A DNA stretch of 64,000 bases from Isoptericola peretonis. Its GTDB lineage: Bacteria > Actinomycetota > Actinomycetes > Actinomycetales > Cellulomonadaceae. The translations under genes were made by a program, and so were the position numbers. The notes below the pieces were generated by a model that saw nothing but the letters and a program-made list of their open reading frames with translations, made no database searches and had not been told where the DNA came from. Shown piece by piece: positions 26,058 to 34,387 of this stretch. How positions within the stretch are numbered: the first letter of the stretch is position 1; each line of letters begins with the position of its first letter. Where the stretch lies: positions 643,426 through 707,425 of the forward strand of contig JALQCY010000003.1 in NCBI GenBank assembly GCA_023241745.1, written 5' to 3'.

Positions 26058-26720
26058 GTGCCCGAGCTCCTCGCCGTCTGCCGCGTGTTCGCCCTCCTGC
26101 CCGATGCCGGGACCGTCGGCGTCACGGCCATCGACAAGCGCCCCGTCGCCGGGCGCGTGAAGGTCCGGCCGTACGGGCTGTACGCCGACGTGCAGGCGGA
26201 CCGCAAGGACCACGGCGGCCTCGACCAGGCGGTGTACGCGTACTCGCAGGAGGACGCGGAGGCGTGGGGCGCCGAGCTGGGGTACGAGGTGACGCCGGGG
26301 CTGTTCGGGGAGAACCTCCGCACGCGCGGCCTCGAGGTGAGCCGGGCCGTGATCGGCGAGCGGTGGCATGTCGGTACCGCGCTCCTCGAGGTGACGCAGC
26401 CGCGCACCCCCTGCCAGACGTTCGCCCGCCGGCTGGGCTCCCCGCCGCAGTGGGTGCGCCGGTTCGCCGACGCGAACCGCACGGGCGCCTACCTCCGCGT
26501 GCTGGAGAACGGCGACCTGGGCGCCGGCGACGCGATCGAGGTGGTCCACCGCCCCGCGCACGGCGTCACCGTGGCCGATTGGTTCGGGGCGTGGAACCGG
26601 CTCGACGGCGCCCCCGACGCGGCGGACGCCGCCAAGGCGCTGCTCGTCGCCGACGCCGGCGACGAGCTGCGCCTCAGCGACGAGCTGCGGGAGCGGGCCG
26701 AGCGGGCCCTGCAGCGCTGA
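26058..26720 (+). CDS. MOSC domain protein
   Basis: Protein of 220 residues of the YiiM-like MOSC group (molybdenum cofactor sulfurase C-terminal fold). Seen are the N-terminal beta region, KDHGGLDQAVYAYSQEDAEA near 53-72, GLFGENLRTRGLE near 86 and the conserved Cys in VTQPRTPCQTFARRL near 118-124, which in this family handles sulfur or the molybdenum centre. Such proteins detoxify N-hydroxylated bases. GTG start, no clear ribosome site. Divergent from the NADH dehydrogenase gene with 26 bases between. Its 3' end overlaps the next gene, which is convergent, by 47 bases. Confidence 0.82.
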   Translation: MPELLAVCRVFALLPDAGTVGVTAIDKRPVAGRVKVRPYGLYADVQADRKDHGGLDQAVYAYSQEDAEAWGAELGYEVTPGLFGENLRTRGLEVSRAVIGERWHVGTALLEVTQPRTPCQTFARRLGSPPQWVRRFADANRTGAYLRVLENGDLGAGDAIEVVHRPAHGVTVADWFGAWNRLDGAPDAADAAKALLVADAGDELRLSDELRERAERALQR

Positions 26721-27852
26721 CGTCCGCGCCGTCGGACCGGGGCCCGACGCCGGTCCCGTCGTCGACGCCGTAGCGGTGCCCGGCGTAGCCCCAGACGGCG
26801 AGAGCGAGCGCAGGTCCCCAGAACCAGGCGGGGAAGTACACGGCGCCGACCCACCCCATCAGGAGCAGCATCGGGACCGCCGCCCCGCACAGCATGACGG
26901 CGACGATCCCGCCGGGCACGATCGCGGCGGCGGGGGGCACCGGTCGTCCCGCCCGACGGCCGAACCACCGGGGCAGCTGCTCGCCCCACGGCAGGATCAG
27001 GCCGAGCGTGAGGACGACGCCGAGCCAGGCCGCCGATCCCAGCGCCATGCCCTGGAACCGTGTCGCGAGAGGCAGCTCGCCGTCGATCGACAGCTGCGGC
27101 CACGGCGTGAGCCACGTGAGTCGGGCCAGGGCGTACGGGAGCGGGCCGAGGGCTGCCACGACCGTGAACAGCCGACGGTGCCGGGTCACCCACGCGGTGG
27201 CGCGCCGCATCGTCCCGCGCCGCCAGGCGCGCACCGCGGCCAGGCCCGCCCACGCCGCCGCCGTCGCGAGGGGGAGCAGCACCGCGAGCAGGCTCCAGCG
27301 CTCGCGGGCGAAGCCGCTCGCGACGCCCCCGAGCCAGAGGGCGAGGTCGTCGCGAGCCGCCACGATCCCGACGACGGCGAGCACGCCCGCCGCCGCGACG
27401 GGCAGCCGCCACGCGGGCCGGTTCCGGAACACCTGCGCGCCCGCCCACACGGCGAGCAGCGGCACGGCCAGCGAGACGAGGTAGCCGGCGCCGCTGAGCG
27501 TCCCGGTGCCCTGTGCGAGGACGCCGAACGCGACGACCTGGACGACGGCGACCGGCGGCACCACCGGCGACGACTGCCGCCCGGTCGCCAGCACGACGGC
27601 CGCGGTCGCGACGCCGAGCAGGGCCACCGCCAGCAGCAGCCACGCGAGGGGCAGGCCGGGCGCCAGCGTGTGGCCCAGCGCGTTGGCGGCCTCGCGGAAC
27701 GGGTCGAGGTCGGGTCGCGCGACGAAGAACGCCAGCAGCGCTGCGGTCGCGGTCGAGGCGACCAGCGCGGTGGCGGCGAGCCGCCGGTCGAGCCTGGCGG
27801 GCGCCACGGGGCGGCTGCCGGGGTCGACGTGCGGGGCGGGACGGGTGGTCAT
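26674..27852 (-). CDS. Polytopic membrane protein, function unknown
   Basis: Protein of 392 residues with about ten hydrophobic segments from residue 25 to 370 and a Pro/Ala-rich C-terminal tail. Charged loops such as RAWRRGTMRRATAWVTRHRR lie near 215-235. I recognise no transporter or enzyme motif. The ATG at 27852 follows GAGAGGCACCACG and starts a clean basic N-terminus; a longer frame upstream looks non-coding. The tail is encoded antisense to the end of the MOSC gene. A strong hairpin (27920-27953) sits in the divergent region before it. Confidence 0.68.
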   Translation of the reverse strand: MTTRPAPHVDPGSRPVAPARLDRRLAATALVASTATAALLAFFVARPDLDPFREAANALGHTLAPGLPLAWLLLAVALLGVATAAVVLATGRQSSPVVPPVAVVQVVAFGVLAQGTGTLSGAGYLVSLAVPLLAVWAGAQVFRNRPAWRLPVAAAGVLAVVGIVAARDDLALWLGGVASGFARERWSLLAVLLPLATAAAWAGLAAVRAWRRGTMRRATAWVTRHRRLFTVVAALGPLPYALARLTWLTPWPQLSIDGELPLATRFQGMALGSAAWLGVVLTLGLILPWGEQLPRWFGRRAGRPVPPAAAIVPGGIVAVMLCGAAVPMLLLMGWVGAVYFPAWFWGPALALAVWGYAGHRYGVDDGTGVGPRSDGADVSAAGPARPAPAARR

Positions 27853-27919
27853 CGTGGTGCCTCTCGTCGTGGGGACTGCGTGCCTCCACGCTCCCGCCGC
27901 GGGCACCCGGGGGGCTTCC

Positions 27920-27953
27920 CCCGTGCGGGGGATACGCCTCCCCCGCGCACGGG
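27920..27953. other. GC-rich hairpin in the divergent region
   Basis: CCCGTGCGGGGG (27920-27931) pairs with CCCCCGCGCACGGG (27940-27953) over twelve base pairs with a 2-base bulge and an 8-base loop. It lies 67 bases before the start of the minus-strand membrane protein gene and 9 bases before the plus-strand -35 box. It may be a leader element of the former or a protein-binding palindrome; the sequence does not decide. Confidence 0.6.
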
Positions 27954-27961
27954 ACCGACCG

Positions 27962-28003
27962 TTGACCGGCCCCGAGGAACCGCAGTATGTTCACTCTCAG
28001 CAC
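27962..28003 (+). promoter_or_regulatory. Sigma-A-type promoter of the importer/pca gene run, with possible IclR site
   Basis: TTGACC (27962-27967) and TATGTT (27986-27991) are spaced 18 bases. GTTC-N7-GCAC at 27989-28003 overlaps the -10 and resembles the GTTCG...GCAC-type boxes bound by PcaR/PobR regulators. The promoter serves the ABC importer and perhaps the whole 14-gene run. Confidence 0.6.
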
Positions 28004-28077
28004 ACTCGTTCGGAGAGCGGACCATGACGGCCGCGGTCCGGACGGGCCGTACGCCGGACCGTTCAAGGGAGAACACC

Positions 28078-29091
28078 GTGCCGAGGAAGAGCGTCACGTC
28101 CAGGAAGAGCCACGCGCCGAGGAAGGGCCTCGTCCCCGCCGCCGTCGCGGCGGCGTCCGCCCTCGCGCTGGCGGCGTGCAGCGGCGGGTCGTCGGGCGAG
28201 CCGGAACCGGGCGCGTCGGGCGACGGAGGGCTCACCCCGGTGACCGTGGGCGTCATCCCGATCGTGGACGTCGCGCCGATCTACCTGGGCGTGCAGGAGG
28301 GCTTCTTCGAGGACGAGGGGCTCGACGTCACGCTGGAGCTCGCGCAGGGCGGCGCCGCCATCGTCCCCGCCGTGGTCAGCGGCGAGTACCAGTTCGGCTT
28401 CAGCAACGTCACGTCCCTGCTGCTCGGGTCGCAGCAGGGCCTGCCGCTGAAGGTCGTGGCCCCCGGGAACCTCACGACCGGCGAGTCGGGCAAGGACTTC
28501 GCCGCGGTCGTCGCGCTGCCGGACTCGGGGATCGGGTCGGCCGCTGACCTGGCCGGCAAGACCGTCGCCGTCAACACCCTCAACAACATCGGCGACACCA
28601 CGGTCCGCAAGGTCGTGGACGACGCCGGCGGCGACGCGTCCGCGGTGGAGTTCGTCGAGATGGGCTTCCCCGACATGCCGGCCGCCGTGGAGAGCGGCCA
28701 GGTGGACGCGGCGTGGATCCTCGAGCCGCACCTGACCCGGGCGCTGCAGTCCGGCGCCGAGCCGGTGGCGTGGAACTTCGCCGAGACCGACCCGAACCTG
28801 CTCATCGCCGCGTACTTCACGTCGCAGCAGCAGGTCTCCGAGGACCCGGAGACGGTCGACGCCTTCACGGCGGCGCTGGAGCAGTCCCTGACGTACGCGG
28901 AGGAACACCCGGACGAGACGCGCGCCGTCCTCGACTCGTACACCGAGATCGACCCGGCGGTGAAGGACGCCATGGTGATGCCGCGCTTCACCGCGGAGCT
29001 CGACGAGGCGCAGCTGCAGCTGCTCGCCGACCTCGGTCTCGAGTACGGCATGTTCGACGAGCCGGTCGACGTGTCGGCGCTGATGCCATGA
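28078..29091 (+). CDS. ABC importer substrate-binding lipoprotein (NMT1/TauA type)
   Basis: Protein of 337 residues. Lipoprotein signal ending SALALAACSGG near 32, then a type II periplasmic-binding fold: VTVGVIPIVDVAPIYLGVQE near 59, DLAGKTVAVNTLNN near 158, QVDAAWILEPHLTRAL near 210. This family binds sulfonates, aromatic acids, pyrimidine precursors or similar small anions. It starts a run leading into the protocatechuate genes, so an aromatic acid such as 4-hydroxybenzoate is the best guess; that is context inference. GTG 28078 has AAGGGAG 6 bases upstream; ATG 28024 also has GGAGAG but would give an overlong n-region. Confidence 0.82.
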   Translation: MPRKSVTSRKSHAPRKGLVPAAVAAASALALAACSGGSSGEPEPGASGDGGLTPVTVGVIPIVDVAPIYLGVQEGFFEDEGLDVTLELAQGGAAIVPAVVSGEYQFGFSNVTSLLLGSQQGLPLKVVAPGNLTTGESGKDFAAVVALPDSGIGSAADLAGKTVAVNTLNNIGDTTVRKVVDDAGGDASAVEFVEMGFPDMPAAVESGQVDAAWILEPHLTRALQSGAEPVAWNFAETDPNLLIAAYFTSQQQVSEDPETVDAFTAALEQSLTYAEEHPDETRAVLDSYTEIDPAVKDAMVMPRFTAELDEAQLQLLADLGLEYGMFDEPVDVSALMP

Positions 29092-29942
29092 GCGAGGGCG
29101 TCGCCGGCGTCGTCGAGCCCGCCCCGCCGAACGCGCCGGGCGGGTACGCGGCCCGGGGCCGGCGGCCGCTCGCCCACCGGGCGGTCTGGCTCGGCACGGC
29201 AGGGGTCGTGGCGCTGCTCGTGGTGCTCCAGGTGGTGCCGAGCACGGGGCTGGTGAACCCCGACTACCTGCCGCCCACCACGGAGATCCTGGCGGCGCTG
29301 GCGGACCGGGTGCAGACGCCGGAGTTCTGGGTCGCGCTCGGGGACACGCTCCTCACCTGGGTCACCGGGCTGGCGATCAGCGTCGTCGCGGGCGTCGTGC
29401 TCGGCGTCGTCATCGGCATGGTCCCGTTCCTGCGCGAGGCGACGGCGTCGACCATCGAGTTCCTGCGGCCCGTGCCGTCCGTGGCGCTCATCCCGATCGC
29501 CGTGCTCCTGTGGGGCACCGGGATGCAGGCCACGCTGCTGCTCGTCGTGTACGCGTCGTTCTGGCAGGTGCTGGTGCAGGTGCTCGCGGGGGTGCAGGAC
29601 GTGGACCCGGTGGCGAGCGACACGGCGCGGTCGTACCGGTTCTCGGTGCTCGCCCGGGTGCGCACGCTGGTGTGGCCGACGGCGCTGCCGTACGTCATGA
29701 CCGGCCTGCGCCTGGGCGCCGCGGTGGCGCTGATCCTCACCGTGACGGGCGAGATGCTCATCGGCACGCCCGGCATCGGCAAGCTGCTCGCGGTGGCCCG
29801 CGAGTCCGGGGCGGTGCCCTCCATGTACGCGCTGGTGGTCGTGACCGGCCTGCTCGGCGTCGCGGTGAACCTGCTGGCCCGGGCGCTGGAGCACCGCGCC
29901 CTGTTCTGGCATCCGTCGGTCCGCGGGGAGGTGGCGGCATGA
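29088..29942 (+). CDS. ABC importer permease 1
   Basis: Permease of 284 residues, SsuC/TauC family, about six helices. The cytoplasmic EAA loop is visible as SDTARSYRFSVLARVRTLVWP near 181-200, which contacts the ATPase. VEFLRPVPSVALIPIAVLLWG-like sequence near 125-145 is a family mark. It overlaps the binding-protein gene by 4 bases (ATGA) and the second permease by 4. Two different permeases in one system imply a heterodimeric channel, known for aromatic-acid and phthalate-type importers among others. Confidence 0.86.
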   Translation: MSEGVAGVVEPAPPNAPGGYAARGRRPLAHRAVWLGTAGVVALLVVLQVVPSTGLVNPDYLPPTTEILAALADRVQTPEFWVALGDTLLTWVTGLAISVVAGVVLGVVIGMVPFLREATASTIEFLRPVPSVALIPIAVLLWGTGMQATLLLVVYASFWQVLVQVLAGVQDVDPVASDTARSYRFSVLARVRTLVWPTALPYVMTGLRLGAAVALILTVTGEMLIGTPGIGKLLAVARESGAVPSMYALVVVTGLLGVAVNLLARALEHRALFWHPSVRGEVAA

Positions 29943-30808
29943 CCGCGGCCCAGGCCACGGCGCCGGCCACCGCGCAGGCCGCGACACGGCAGGCGACCCC
30001 CCGGCGGACGGCGTGGGGCGTGGTCAGGTCGGTCCTCTACGCCGTCGGCCTGCCGCTGGTGCTGCTCGCCGCGTGGTGGGTCGCGACGGCGGACAGCGAG
30101 TCGCCCTTCAACCCGCCGCTGTCGGAGATCCTCGCGACGTTCGGCCCGACCTGGTTCTCCGGCGACTCGTTCGCGGACACCCGCTTCGTGCAGGACGTGC
30201 TGCCGAGCCTGGGCCGCCTCCTCGTCGGGTACGCGATCGCCCTCGTGCTCGGGATCGGCCTGGGGGTGCTGATCGGCGCGGTCCGCCCGCTGCGCGAGCT
30301 CGCGGAACCGGTGCTGGAGTTCTTCCGCGCCATCCCGCCGCCCGTGATGGTGCCCGTGCTCATGCTCTTTCTCGGCGTCGGCACGTCGATGCGCGTGTTC
30401 GTCATCGCGACGGGGGCGCTGTGGCCCATCCTGCTCAACACGGTCGAGGGCGTGCGCGGCCTCGACCCGGTGCTCAAGGACACGGCACGCGCGTTCCGGT
30501 TCGGCCGGTGGGGCCGGGTGCGACGCCTGATGCTGCCGGGCGCGAGCCCGCAGATCGTCACCGGCGCCCGGCAGGCCCTGTCGATCGCGATCATCCTCAT
30601 GGTGATCAGCGAGATGTTCGCCGCCCGCGACGGCCTCGGCTTCTCCGTGGTGCAGTTCCAGCGCAGCTTCGCCGTCCCCGAGATGTGGAGCGGCGTCATC
30701 ATGCTCGGCCTGCTCGGGGTGCTCCTGTCGTTCGTCTTCCGGGTCGCGACCGCCGCGGTCCTCGCCTGGTACCACGGGTACCTGCGGTCCCAGCGTGGAG
30801 GTGCCTAG
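29939..30808 (+). CDS. ABC importer permease 2
   Basis: Permease of 289 residues, same family as the preceding one but clearly diverged. A 25-residue Ala/Thr-rich leader precedes about six helices; FFRAIPPPVMVPVLMLFLGV near 128 and the EAA loop KDTARAFRFGRWGRVRRLML near 180 correspond to those of permease 1. GARQALSIAIILMVISEMF follows the loop. Probably forms a heterodimer with permease 1. The ribosome site of the next gene (GGAGGTG) lies inside its 3' end. Confidence 0.86.
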   Translation: MTAAQATAPATAQAATRQATPRRTAWGVVRSVLYAVGLPLVLLAAWWVATADSESPFNPPLSEILATFGPTWFSGDSFADTRFVQDVLPSLGRLLVGYAIALVLGIGLGVLIGAVRPLRELAEPVLEFFRAIPPPVMVPVLMLFLGVGTSMRVFVIATGALWPILLNTVEGVRGLDPVLKDTARAFRFGRWGRVRRLMLPGASPQIVTGARQALSIAIILMVISEMFAARDGLGFSVVQFQRSFAVPEMWSGVIMLGLLGVLLSFVFRVATAAVLAWYHGYLRSQRGGA

Positions 30809-30809
30809 C

Positions 30810-31628
30810 GTGAGTTCCCCGATGCTCGACGTCCGAGCCCTGAACAAGGTGTACGCCGGCCGCGGCGACCCGGTCGAGGCGATCGCGGACCTGTCGTTCC
30901 AGGTGTCCGACGGCGAGCTCGTGTGCGTCGTCGGCCCGTCCGGCGCCGGCAAGACGACGCTGCTGCGCTGCCTCGCGGGCCTGCTGCCCGCGACGTCGGG
31001 CGACGTGGCGCTCGCCGGCGAGCCCGTCACCGGACCGCCGCAGGGGATGGCGGTGGTGCTGCAGGAGTACGGCCGTTCGCTGTTCCCGTGGATGACGGTG
31101 GCGCAGAACGTCGAGCTGCCCCTCAAGGAGAAGGGTGTGGCCCGCGGCGAGCGGTCGCGGCTGGTGGGCGAGGCGCTGGAGGCGGTGGGACTGGCCGACG
31201 TCGGCCGCTCGTACCCCTGGCAGCTCTCGGGCGGCATGCAGCAGCGGGTCGCGATCGCCCGGGCCGCGGCGTACGAGCCGCAGGTGCTGCTCATGGACGA
31301 GCCGTTCGCCGCCGTCGACGCCCAGACCCGGTTCGAGCTGGAGGACCTGGTGCGGGCCCTGTGGAAGGGCCTGGGGGTGACCGTCGTCTTCGTGACCCAC
31401 GACATCGACGAGGCGATCTACCTGGGGGAGCGGGTGCTGGTGCTCTCCGCCCGGCCCACGGTGCTGCTGGAGGACGTGCGCGTCGACCTGGGCGCGGAGC
31501 GTGACCAGCTCGAGACGCGCGGCGCCCCCGAGTTCGCACGCCTGCGCACCCACGTGTACGAGCTGGTGCAGCAGGCCAAGCTGGGCGTGCGCTCGCTCGC
31601 CGACGCGAGGCTGACCCATGCAGGGTGA
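30810..31628 (+). CDS. ABC importer ATP-binding protein
   Basis: ATPase of 272 residues, SsuB/TauB type. Walker A GPSGAGKTT near 44, Q-loop LQEYGRSLFPW near 89, signature LSGGMQQRVAIARA near 139, Walker B VLLMDEPFAAVDA near 159 and switch His in VTHDIDEA near 194. GTG 30810 is preferred over GTG 30795 because GGAGGTG ends 6 bases before it. It completes a four-gene importer placed directly before the pca regulator, which it overlaps by 11 bases. Confidence 0.9.
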   Translation: MSSPMLDVRALNKVYAGRGDPVEAIADLSFQVSDGELVCVVGPSGAGKTTLLRCLAGLLPATSGDVALAGEPVTGPPQGMAVVLQEYGRSLFPWMTVAQNVELPLKEKGVARGERSRLVGEALEAVGLADVGRSYPWQLSGGMQQRVAIARAAAYEPQVLLMDEPFAAVDAQTRFELEDLVRALWKGLGVTVVFVTHDIDEAIYLGERVLVLSARPTVLLEDVRVDLGAERDQLETRGAPEFARLRTHVYELVQQAKLGVRSLADARLTHAG

Positions 31629-32412
31629 GGCCATGACGGAGCAGGAGAGCAGGTCCGGCGAGTTCGTCCAGTCCCTCGACCGCGGGCTGGCGGTGATCCG
31701 CGCGTTCGGGGCGGAGCGCCCGTCGCTCACGCTGAGCGACGTGGCCCGCGTGACCGGGCTGAGCCGGGCGTCGGCGCGCCGGTTCCTCCACACCCTGGTA
31801 GAGCTCGGGTACGTGCGCACGGACGGGCGCGAGTTCGCGCTGCGCCCTGCCGTGCTCGACCTGGGCTACGCGTACCTGTCGAGCCTCACGCTGCCCGACG
31901 TCGCGGCGCCGCACCTGGAGCAGCTGTCCCGCGAGGTGGGGGAGTCGTCGTCGGTGGCGGTGCTCGACGGCGCGGACATCGTCTACGTGGCCCGCGTCGC
32001 GACGCACCGGATCATGTCCGCGGCGATCAGGGTCGGCACCCGCTTCCCGGCGTTCGCGACGTCCATGGGCCGCGCGATCCTCGCTCACGTGCCGGGCGAC
32101 GAGCGCGACGCCTTCCTCGCCGGCGCCGAGCTGCCCGCCCTCACCGCGCACACGGTCACGACGCCGGCCGCGCTGCGCGCGGAGCTCGACCGCGCGCGCG
32201 AGCAGGGCTGGGCGCTCGTGGACCAGGAGCTCGAGGAGGGCCTGCGCTCCGTCGCGGCACCCCTGCACGACGCGCGGGGCGACGTCGTGGCCGCCGTCAA
32301 CGTGTCGGCGCCGGTGCGGCGGGGCGACGTCGCCGAGATCCGCGACGACATCGTGCCGCCTCTGCTGGCGGCGGCGAAGCGCATCGAGGACGACCTGGCG
32401 CGGCTGCGGTAG
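31618..32412 (+). CDS. pcaR: IclR-family regulator of the PcaR/PobR type
   Basis: Protein of 264 residues. Winged helix SLTLSDVARVTGLSRASARRFLHTL near 35-60 and a GAF-like ligand domain (about 90-255). The opening GEFVQSLDRGLAVIRAFGAE and the HRIMSAAIRVGTRFPAFATS stretch (near 140) are typical of regulators of the beta-ketoadipate pathway, which sense protocatechuate or beta-ketoadipate. It lies between importer and pca genes on the same strand and so is probably autoregulated with them. ATG 31618 has GAGG 7 bases upstream; ATG 31633 is an alternative. The gap to pcaF is only 65 bases. Confidence 0.85.
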   Translation: MQGEAMTEQESRSGEFVQSLDRGLAVIRAFGAERPSLTLSDVARVTGLSRASARRFLHTLVELGYVRTDGREFALRPAVLDLGYAYLSSLTLPDVAAPHLEQLSREVGESSSVAVLDGADIVYVARVATHRIMSAAIRVGTRFPAFATSMGRAILAHVPGDERDAFLAGAELPALTAHTVTTPAALRAELDRAREQGWALVDQELEEGLRSVAAPLHDARGDVVAAVNVSAPVRRGDVAEIRDDIVPPLLAAAKRIEDDLARLR

Positions 32413-32477
32413 CCCGGCGCGCGACGGGCGCGCGACGGGCGACGACGGACGACGACGGACGAGGACGGGGGACGACG

Positions 32478-33701
32478 ATGAACGACGCGTACGTGTACGA
32501 CGCGGTGCGGACGCCGTTCGGCCGGTACGGCGGCGCGCTGGCGGGCGTGCGGCCCGACGACCTGGCGGCGTTCGTCGTGGGGGAGCAGGTGCGGCGCGCC
32601 CCGGCGCTCGACCCGGCGGCGGTCGACGACGTGATCCTCGGCAACGCGAACGGCGCGGGCGAGGAGAACCGTGACGTCGCGCGCATGGCGGTGCTGCTCG
32701 CGGGGCTGCCGCTGAGCGTGCCGGGCGCCACGGTGAACCGGCTGTGCGGCTCGTCCCTGGAGGCGGCGGTCCAGGCGGCGCGGGCGGTGGAGACGGGCGA
32801 CGCGGACGTGATCGTGGCGGGCGGGGTGGAGTCGATGTCGCGCGCGCCGTGGGTGCTGCCCAAGCCGGGCCGCCCGTTCCCGGCGGGCGACGCCGCGCTG
32901 GTCTCGACGACCCTCGGCTGGCGGCTCGTGAACCCGCGGATGGAGTCGGAGTGGACGGTGTCGCTCGGCGAGGCCACCGAGCGGCTGCGCGAGAAGCACG
33001 GCGTCTCGCGCGAGCGGCAGGACGCGTTCGCGCTGCGCAGCCAGGTTCTCGCCGCCCGGGCCTGGGACGACGGACGCTACGACGACCTGGTGACGCCCTA
33101 CCCGGGGTCGGACCTGGTGCGGGACGAGGCGATCCGCCCGGACACGTCGCTCGAGAAGCTCGCCGCGCTGGCGCCGTCGTTCCGCGAGGCCGGGGGCACG
33201 GCCGGGGGCACCGTGACGGCCGGCAACGCGTCGCCGCTGTCGGACGGCGCGTCGGCGGCGCTGATCGGCTCGGAGCGGGCGGCGGCGCTCACGGGGCTGG
33301 AACCGCTCGCCCGCATCGCGGGGCGGGCCACGGTGGCGACGGAGCCGCAGTACTTCGGGTCGGCGCCGGTCGAGGCCGTGCACCGCGCGCTGCGGCGCTC
33401 GGGCCTCGGCTGGGACGACGTCGGCGCCGTCGAGCTCAACGAGGCGTTCGCCGCCCAGTCGCTGGTGTGCGCCGAGGCGTGGGGGCTGCCCGACGACTCG
33501 CCGGTCCTCAACGCGTGGGGCGGCGCCGTGGCGCTCGGGCACCCGCTGGGCGCGTCGGGCACCCGCGTCCTCGGCACGCTGGCGCGCCGATTGGCGGCGT
33601 CCGGGGAGCGGTGGGGCGTCGCGGCGCTGTGCATCGGCGTGGGCCAGGGCACCGCCGTCGTGCTGGAGAACGTCGCCGCCTCCGCAGGAGCGGGCGCATG
33701 A
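32478..33701 (+). CDS. pcaF: Beta-ketoadipyl-CoA thiolase
   Basis: Thiolase of 407 residues that splits beta-ketoadipyl-CoA into succinyl-CoA and acetyl-CoA, the last step of the pathway. Nucleophile Cys90 lies in NRLCGSS, the active-site His in GHPLGASGTR near 355 and the second Cys in LCIGVGQG near 385; NEAFAAQ near 320 is also present. Context (pcaIJ next) supports the pathway assignment over a fatty-acid thiolase. The preceding 65 bases carry short GACGACG repeats and no clear promoter, so readthrough from the regulator gene is likely. Overlaps pcaI by 4 bases. Confidence 0.92.
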   Translation: MNDAYVYDAVRTPFGRYGGALAGVRPDDLAAFVVGEQVRRAPALDPAAVDDVILGNANGAGEENRDVARMAVLLAGLPLSVPGATVNRLCGSSLEAAVQAARAVETGDADVIVAGGVESMSRAPWVLPKPGRPFPAGDAALVSTTLGWRLVNPRMESEWTVSLGEATERLREKHGVSRERQDAFALRSQVLAARAWDDGRYDDLVTPYPGSDLVRDEAIRPDTSLEKLAALAPSFREAGGTAGGTVTAGNASPLSDGASAALIGSERAAALTGLEPLARIAGRATVATEPQYFGSAPVEAVHRALRRSGLGWDDVGAVELNEAFAAQSLVCAEAWGLPDDSPVLNAWGGAVALGHPLGASGTRVLGTLARRLAASGERWGVAALCIGVGQGTAVVLENVAASAGAGA

Positions 33702-34387
33702 CGCGGGTCGCAGGGACGGCGGAGGAGGCGCTCGGCGACGTGCCCGACGGCGCCACGGTGATGATCGGCGGCTTCGGCCCGGCGGGCCAGCCGGTGGAGC
33801 TCGTCGAGGCGCTGCTCGCGTCGGGCGCCGGCGACCTGGTCGTCGTGTCCAACAACGCGGGCAACGGCGACGACGCGCTCGCGCGGCTGGTGCGCGACGG
33901 CCGGGTGCGCCGCATCGTGTGCTCGTTCCCGCGGCAGGTGGACTCGTGGCACTTCGACGCCGCGTTCCGGGCGGGGCGCATCGAGCTGGAGCTGGTGCCG
34001 CAGGGCAACCTCGCCGAGCGGATCCGCGCCGCCGGGGCGGGCATCGGAGCGTTCTTCACGCCGACGGGCTACGGCACCCCGCTCGCCGAGGGCAAGGAGA
34101 CGCGGGTGCTCGACGGCGTCCCGATGGTGCTGGAGACGCCGATCCGCGCCGACGTCGCGCTGGTCAAGGCGCACCGCGCCGACACGGTCGGCAACCTCGT
34201 CTACCGCCGCACGGCGCGCAACTTCGGGCCGGTGATGGCCACGGCCGCGGGGCGCACGGTGGCGCAGGTGCGCGACGTCGTGCCGGCGGGGGCGCTCGAC
34301 CCGGAGGCCGTCGTCACGCCCGGTATCTACGTCGAGGCGGTCGTGGCCCTGGACAGCACGACGGCGGTCGCGGGGGCGACGGCATGA
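33698..34387 (+). CDS. pcaI: 3-oxoadipate CoA-transferase subunit A
   Basis: Alpha subunit (229 residues) of the heterodimeric transferase that moves CoA from succinyl-CoA to beta-ketoadipate. The glycine-rich motif TVMIGGFGPAGQPVELVEAL near 21-40 and GNLAERIRAAGAGIGAFFTP near 103 are family marks; VALVKAHRADTVGNLVYR near 156 is the conserved C-terminal segment. Subunit B, which bears the catalytic Glu, is encoded next with a 4-base overlap. Confidence 0.92.
   Translation: MTRVAGTAEEALGDVPDGATVMIGGFGPAGQPVELVEALLASGAGDLVVVSNNAGNGDDALARLVRDGRVRRIVCSFPRQVDSWHFDAAFRAGRIELELVPQGNLAERIRAAGAGIGAFFTPTGYGTPLAEGKETRVLDGVPMVLETPIRADVALVKAHRADTVGNLVYRRTARNFGPVMATAAGRTVAQVRDVVPAGALDPEAVVTPGIYVEAVVALDSTTAVAGATA

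Noticed and set aside
27853..28077. Thiamin (TPP) riboswitch before an NMT1-like binding protein gene
   Set aside because: I find no CTGAGA and ACCTG-type core elements; a promoter and the pca context fit better.
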